DNA of 64,000 bases. It comes from Siniperca chuatsi. Taxonomy: Eukaryota; Chordata; Actinopteri; Centrarchiformes; Sinipercidae. Shown here piece by piece: positions 59,592 to 64,000 of the stretch (its first letter is position 1; the number at the start of each line of letters is the position of its first letter). A program made the translations under genes and the position numbers. Under the pieces are notes generated by a model, which saw only the letters and a list, made by a program, of their open reading frames with translations, was not told the origin of the DNA and did no database searches. The stretch lies in the NCBI RefSeq assembly GCF_020085105.1, contig NC_058046.1, positions 13,052,175 through 13,116,174 on the forward strand, given 5' to 3'.

Positions 59592-62500
59592 TTCATTCTT
59601 GTGAAAATAAAAAATCTACAGCAGAGCTCATGGATTTATAGCAGAGTCAGAGTTCAGAGTCCAGCAGAGTCCCCTCTCACCAAATGAGAAAAGCATAAAA
59701 TGTAAAAACGGTTTGTCAGTGTAATCAAATACACATTTTCCTTGGAGCTCCCCTTTTTTGATTGGTTTCTCAAGTAAACTCACACAGTAAAGCATCTACG
59801 CCCCACTCTGCCAGTCCTTTCTCTCCTAACTAGCTATGGCACTTTGAAAACAAACAAATCATTTTATTGTATTTTTTTGTTTTGTTTCCTGTGTAAAAGT
59901 GGTTCTGTAGCCCAAGCACCTTTTTAGGTTTCGGTTACAGATTGCTACATTTTGTTTTATTTGCTCTTGCTGGGATGCAAAGACATTCTAAACAATAAAT
60001 TAACAAATTTCAACACTACTCCAACCATCAAGAAAGTTTACAAAGCATTGGTAGCGCAATCATCATCTCATTCTTTCTGTTTCTCTGTCTCACGCACACA
60101 CACACACACAGGTTTTCTCAGGAAAGGGAGGAGGAGATGGAGTGTATTTGACTAAGTGTAGGAAATGCATTTCAAACCAAGTTAATTAAAAATGTATGCG
60201 CAATTTGTCCGAGCCGTCATATAGAACGACGACTAGTATTATTGTGCGCTCTGCGATGTCGGCCTGTGTTGATGGAGTGGTAAAGGCGCATGATGCATTC
60301 AGCCCCTCACACTGAACAGGCTACTCCATAACATTCAGAATAGATTACCCTCCCCACATCATTCCCTCCCGCTGCAGGTTAAGGGTCTCTGATCTGGTTC
60401 AATAAGGCCAGTTCAGAAAGGGCCGTTCACTGACTGGTTATACCAACTCACACATTCAAAGGTTGAGAAAAAATCATTTCAAATCGAGCAACAAATTTTA
60501 AATTGGTGGTGTATAAATAAGAGCATTTTATTTAAAAATTCTTTCAGCTTGTGAAAAAAAAAAGTTGCTTTGAACTTACTGAATTGACGTGGAATTTGCC
60601 CTAAACCCAACCCTCCTACCTTGCCAATAACCCCTCCCACGAAACTCACAATATCATGAGAAGAGAAAACACAAATAAGCCCCAAATGTTTCATTGCAAT
60701 GAAACGTCATGCAAATAGAACAGAACAACAATAGGCTAATAGTAATAGAAGAATAGTAGTCATAATAAGAACAATAATAATAGTAAATAGTAATAAAATA
60801 AAAAATAATCTTACAATGCAAACATGACAGTATTAAATGCCTCCAGTTCTTATTGCTACAGTTTCTTACTTACAGTGTTGCGTTGCCATTCGTTCTTGCC
60901 AGCACATCCCCTCTCATAACCCCATCCTACCCATCTGATTCACAGTCTAACAAGGGAAAATAAAAACATCACACACAAAAACTTCATAGTCAGAGTTGTA
61001 ATTCACTGTCCCAGGGGTGTTGTGATGGCGCTTGATTCACAGTTTACTAGTGGACTTCCTTCACTGTCCCGAAAGCAGCAAAATAAGCAGTAAACATGAG
61101 TGTACAGTGGTGACAAGAGCACACTGACATAGAGGATATTATTTTTTGTTTTTCTTCATGTGCTATGTAACAATGCTTGTCATATAGTCTGGGCTATAAA
61201 GAGATTTGGACAGTGAATTCATGCTCTATACACACAGACACACACTTATCAAAGCCTTGTCTGGGCAGATTCCATTGCCAGCATACGCTGGCTGCGTATG
61301 TCATTTTTATCCTAAAAAGTTATTCTTTTATAATTACATTTTTGTAAATTTGCAAAAATATTAAACCCTCTTTTAATGCAAAGTCAGAAAAAGAGCTGCT
61401 CCCTGAGAGATGCTGTGTAGTGCATTGAGCCTTAATGAGCAAGTGATTGTCTTCAGAGTCACTGGCCTCTGATCTGGGGTCGGGTCAGGGGTCGGAGGAA
61501 GGATCCTGTGACTGGATCACTGAGACACAGTGTGGAACAGATGGATGTGAGCAGATCACTAATGTTTAACATTGATGCTCGTTCCCCATGCTATCGACAT
61601 TGTTTTGTTCACCATGTGGAGAAAATATGTATGGGTGAAAATGCTAATGGTTCAAGGGTTTTTATTGTTGTAATGAATGCACTAGAATGAACTAGTCTGA
61701 CTGTGTCCGCGCTTTTAGCAAGTTGAAGATTTGGCCACTGTGCAATGAACAGACCTCCACTTTTAGTGCATAAAAGTGCTGTCTTAGATCAAAAAGTTCC
61801 ACTCAGAACAATTGTAATTTTGTCAAACAAGTGTTTAGGTAATAAAATGTACAAGTACCATCAGCTGATTAATTTTGTGCCATTGTTGTGTAGTGGGTCG
61901 CTTATTCTGGTAAATAACTAATTATAAAGGAAGCTCTTTAGTTGGAGATTTGTCATCATATATGTCTTTACAAAAGTAATGCACACATTACATCAAGTGA
62001 CTGAATGCAGAACATCAAAAATAACCTAAAACGTGTATCCTCAATGATTTTTCAAATAGTTTCTTCACCATTATGAAATGGCTAACAAAAAAGTGATTGT
62101 CTATCAGCTTTCTGTGTGATTTGTCAATGTGATATTGTAGCTTTAAAATATGTTCAGTCAGTGCTCTGTGTTATGTCCTAACCCCAGATCATATTGTCAC
62201 ATTAAAAACACTGCAGAGTCTGTGGTGGAATGAGTACCATCCATAGAGATGATTGTTACACATAATTAATGATCAAGAGTCAAATATACAGTAGTGCATT
62301 CTAGTTAAAACTGCTACCCTGTTTTGAACAGCTGAAAATAGGAAGAGGAGGAAAAAACGAGAGGAGTAAGATCAGACAGGCAGTGTGAAAGTTATTGCTC
62401 TTTAGAGAAAAGGGTCCTTCATATTCACAGCCTGGAGTGATTGACATCCATCGACTGGATTGTGCAAATAGTGATGGGAGGGATGAGGGCATACAGCACT

Positions 62501-63741
62501 CACAAAGGGTTTTGAAGATTGGCAAGTTGTGAGTTAAATTCAAGTTTGTCTTGATTTTTTTTTTTTTTAGGTGGAATTTTAATTCACTTCTTCATTGTGA
62601 TTTCTGTCCACTTCTGTCTGCTGAAATGTCATGTCAAGGCCCTAATACATAAGAAATAATGGGCAGGGGGAGGGGAATTTGGGAAGAGGTGGGGTTTATT
62701 GTGAGGTCCTAGTTTCTGATTGGTTGTTTCTGATTGATTGTTCGAAAGCAGTCCACCTTTTCTTGGACGTAATTATTGCAGCGAGAAAAAAATTATTGAT
62801 AGGACGGCAAATCTGCCAGATTCTTTTACTTGCAAAATAGAATATTTATGTATATATCTTCACCTTGAAAATTAGTAGCCATTAATTTCTTTTTAAATCC
62901 TTCATATGCTCTCTTTACATTTTCTATAAGTTCTCATCAGAAGAATGCAGTACCTTCTTTACATATGAACAAAATCCAGACAAGGCTTCTATATATCAAC
63001 AAAACCCGAATCGACTCCCGGTTTTACCCAATATTCTTTTACAAGTCTCAACTTTACAAATTCTGTACACAAGAAACTATCAAATAAAATAAAAACACAT
63101 AGACAAGGTATAGTCAGCCACAGTGGACTGCTGTACTGTATATTTAAATTAGGACTAACTTATTTTAACAGAACAAGAAGTAATACTGGAATCCGCTCTG
63201 CACTAGAAGAATATCTACAATAGCTTCTCTAAATCCAGTTCCCTTCCCCATCCAGCTTCTTCAACTTCACAATTTCTTCATGTGAAAAAAAATCAAACAA
63301 ACAAAAGAGATTCTTTTCAGTTATTCAAGTTAAAACAAATTAACTTACCCATTTTTTTTAAAGATTGACAGCTTAAAATTGTTCCTAGATGTTTTAAAGT
63401 CTGTACATTTCTGGTCAGTCAGTTCAGTTCAGGAGACAGGAGGAAGCCCCACTTAGGTTGTGGTTTGGGGCGCGTTTCATTTATATATACATTCTTCAGA
63501 CTGTATCGGTGAACAGGATGGAATAAGTGCTGGACATTCCTAGTATTGTTGGCGGTAACTGTACGTTTCTGGCAGTTGACTCCTCACCCCCCAGCCTCAT
63601 TTCAGGCTGGGGCTCAGGAATATGTGGTTGCCACGATGATGACATAATTGACACAGCTGCTGTTATCTCATCCGACGTGGCTATTTTCTTATTTTCTTGG
63701 TCCTTCGCTGACGCCGTTTGACGCGTTGGGACCACAAGCAG
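58801..63741. other. trpm6 3' UTR meeting the rorb 3' UTR (convergent genes)
   Basis: trpm6 ends at 58800 and rorb's coding sequence ends at 63742 from the other side. The 4.9 kb between has no further coding exon. Human RORB has a very long 3' UTR, and T-rich, low-repeat sequence from about 60 to 63.7 kb is compatible with that on the minus strand. Candidate signals are AATAAA plus at 59269-59274 (trpm6) and AATAAA minus at 59340-59345 (rorb). If both are used, the two messages meet or overlap by about 70 bases. Confidence 0.45.
59151..59652. repeat. Duplicated two-way poly(A) block, copy B
   Basis: Near-identical direct copy of 57487-57942, 1.66 kb downstream. It has AATAAA plus at 59269-59274, AATAAA minus at 59340-59345, and a longer (CA)n run at 59543-59589. 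The flanks of the two copies do not match, so the copied unit is about 450-500 bp. Only copy B lies beyond both genes' stop codons. Confidence 0.85.
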
Positions 63742-63906
63742 TCACTTGGGCATGGCCATGGCAGAGTTGGGGTCGGGGTTGAAGAGTTCTTTGTAGAGCG
63801 GAGGGAAGAGGACGTTGACTGTTTCTGGGTGGAGCTGCTGGAACGTCTGGAGCTCCTCGGTATGGAGCGTGCACAGGGCTGACAACGTTGGGATTCGGCT
63901 GATCAG
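63742..63906 (-). CDS. rorb: RORB, last coding exon (partial gene)
   Basis: The minus-strand exon encodes 54 residues and a stop. It begins [15 protein letters not shown] after an acceptor (tctggcag) and ends [22 protein letters not shown] (minus strand reading toward lower coordinates). This is the C-terminal end of a ROR nuclear receptor: helix 11, then the activation helix PPLYKELF that recruits coactivators. LFNPD is the RORB version (RORA has LFTSE, RORC LFSTE). RORB acts in retina, cortex and circadian circuits. The rest of the gene lies outside the window, at higher coordinates. Linkage with trpm6 is as in human. Confidence 0.88.
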   Translation of the reverse strand: MISRIPTLSALCTLHTEELQTFQQLHPETVNVLFPPLYKELFNPDPNSAMAMPK

Positions 63907-64000
63907 CTGCCAGACAAGTGAGAGAGACAGGGACAATGGGAATTTAGACTAATGAACCACAAACAGGGACAAGGATAGAAGTGTTTTTTGTACAAGAGTC
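63907..64000 (-). other. Start of rorb last intron
   Basis: Intron sequence just upstream (in rorb sense) of its last exon. No further exon before the window edge. Confidence 0.7.

Noticed and set aside
60479-60694. Minus-strand 71-codon frame in the rorb 3' region
   Set aside because: No similarity; falls within the presumed 3' UTR.

Overview
The window is vertebrate nuclear DNA, most likely from a percomorph-type teleost. It has small introns, frequent (GT)n/(CA)n microsatellites, several repeats typical of teleosts, and proteins that align along their length with vertebrate orthologues. I recognise eight host genes. All exon coordinates were read by eye from splice signals and reading frame.

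Layout. Bases 1-18.8 kb hold no gene I can name. They contain a perfect-looking hairpin, two copies of a teleost interspersed repeat (one split by a younger insertion), a short non-autonomous hAT element with a BED-finger remnant, and one or two possible minus-strand exons near 16-17 kb. Next come lsm1 (minus, 18820-21157) and, divergently, bag4 (plus, 22068-24566), then dusp26 (plus, 26696-27821), a clade A-type serpin (plus, 28.3-31.0 kb), carnmt1 (plus, 32560-36033), a C9orf40 homologue (plus, 37600-38433), trpm6 (plus, 39979-58800, 40 exons modelled, 1972 residues) and the last coding exon of rorb (minus, 63742-63906).

Gene order. lsm1-bag4-dusp26 matches human 8p11-p12, and carnmt1-C9orf40-trpm6-rorb matches human 9q21. 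The two blocks are joined here, with the serpin at the junction.

The genes do not form one pathway. lsm1 acts in mRNA decay, bag4 in Hsp70 and death-receptor control, dusp26 in phosphatase signalling, and the serpin is a secreted inhibitor. carnmt1 methylates carnosine, trpm6 is a Mg2+-permeable channel-kinase, and rorb is a nuclear receptor. The most unusual features are in and around trpm6. They are a ~0.5-kb block with polyadenylation signals on both strands, duplicated on either side of its last exon; GT microsatellites fused to three of its splice sites; a near-perfect fold-back insertion in an intron; and an initiator codon standing alone at the end of exon 1. No CRISPR array, bacterial system or viral element was seen.
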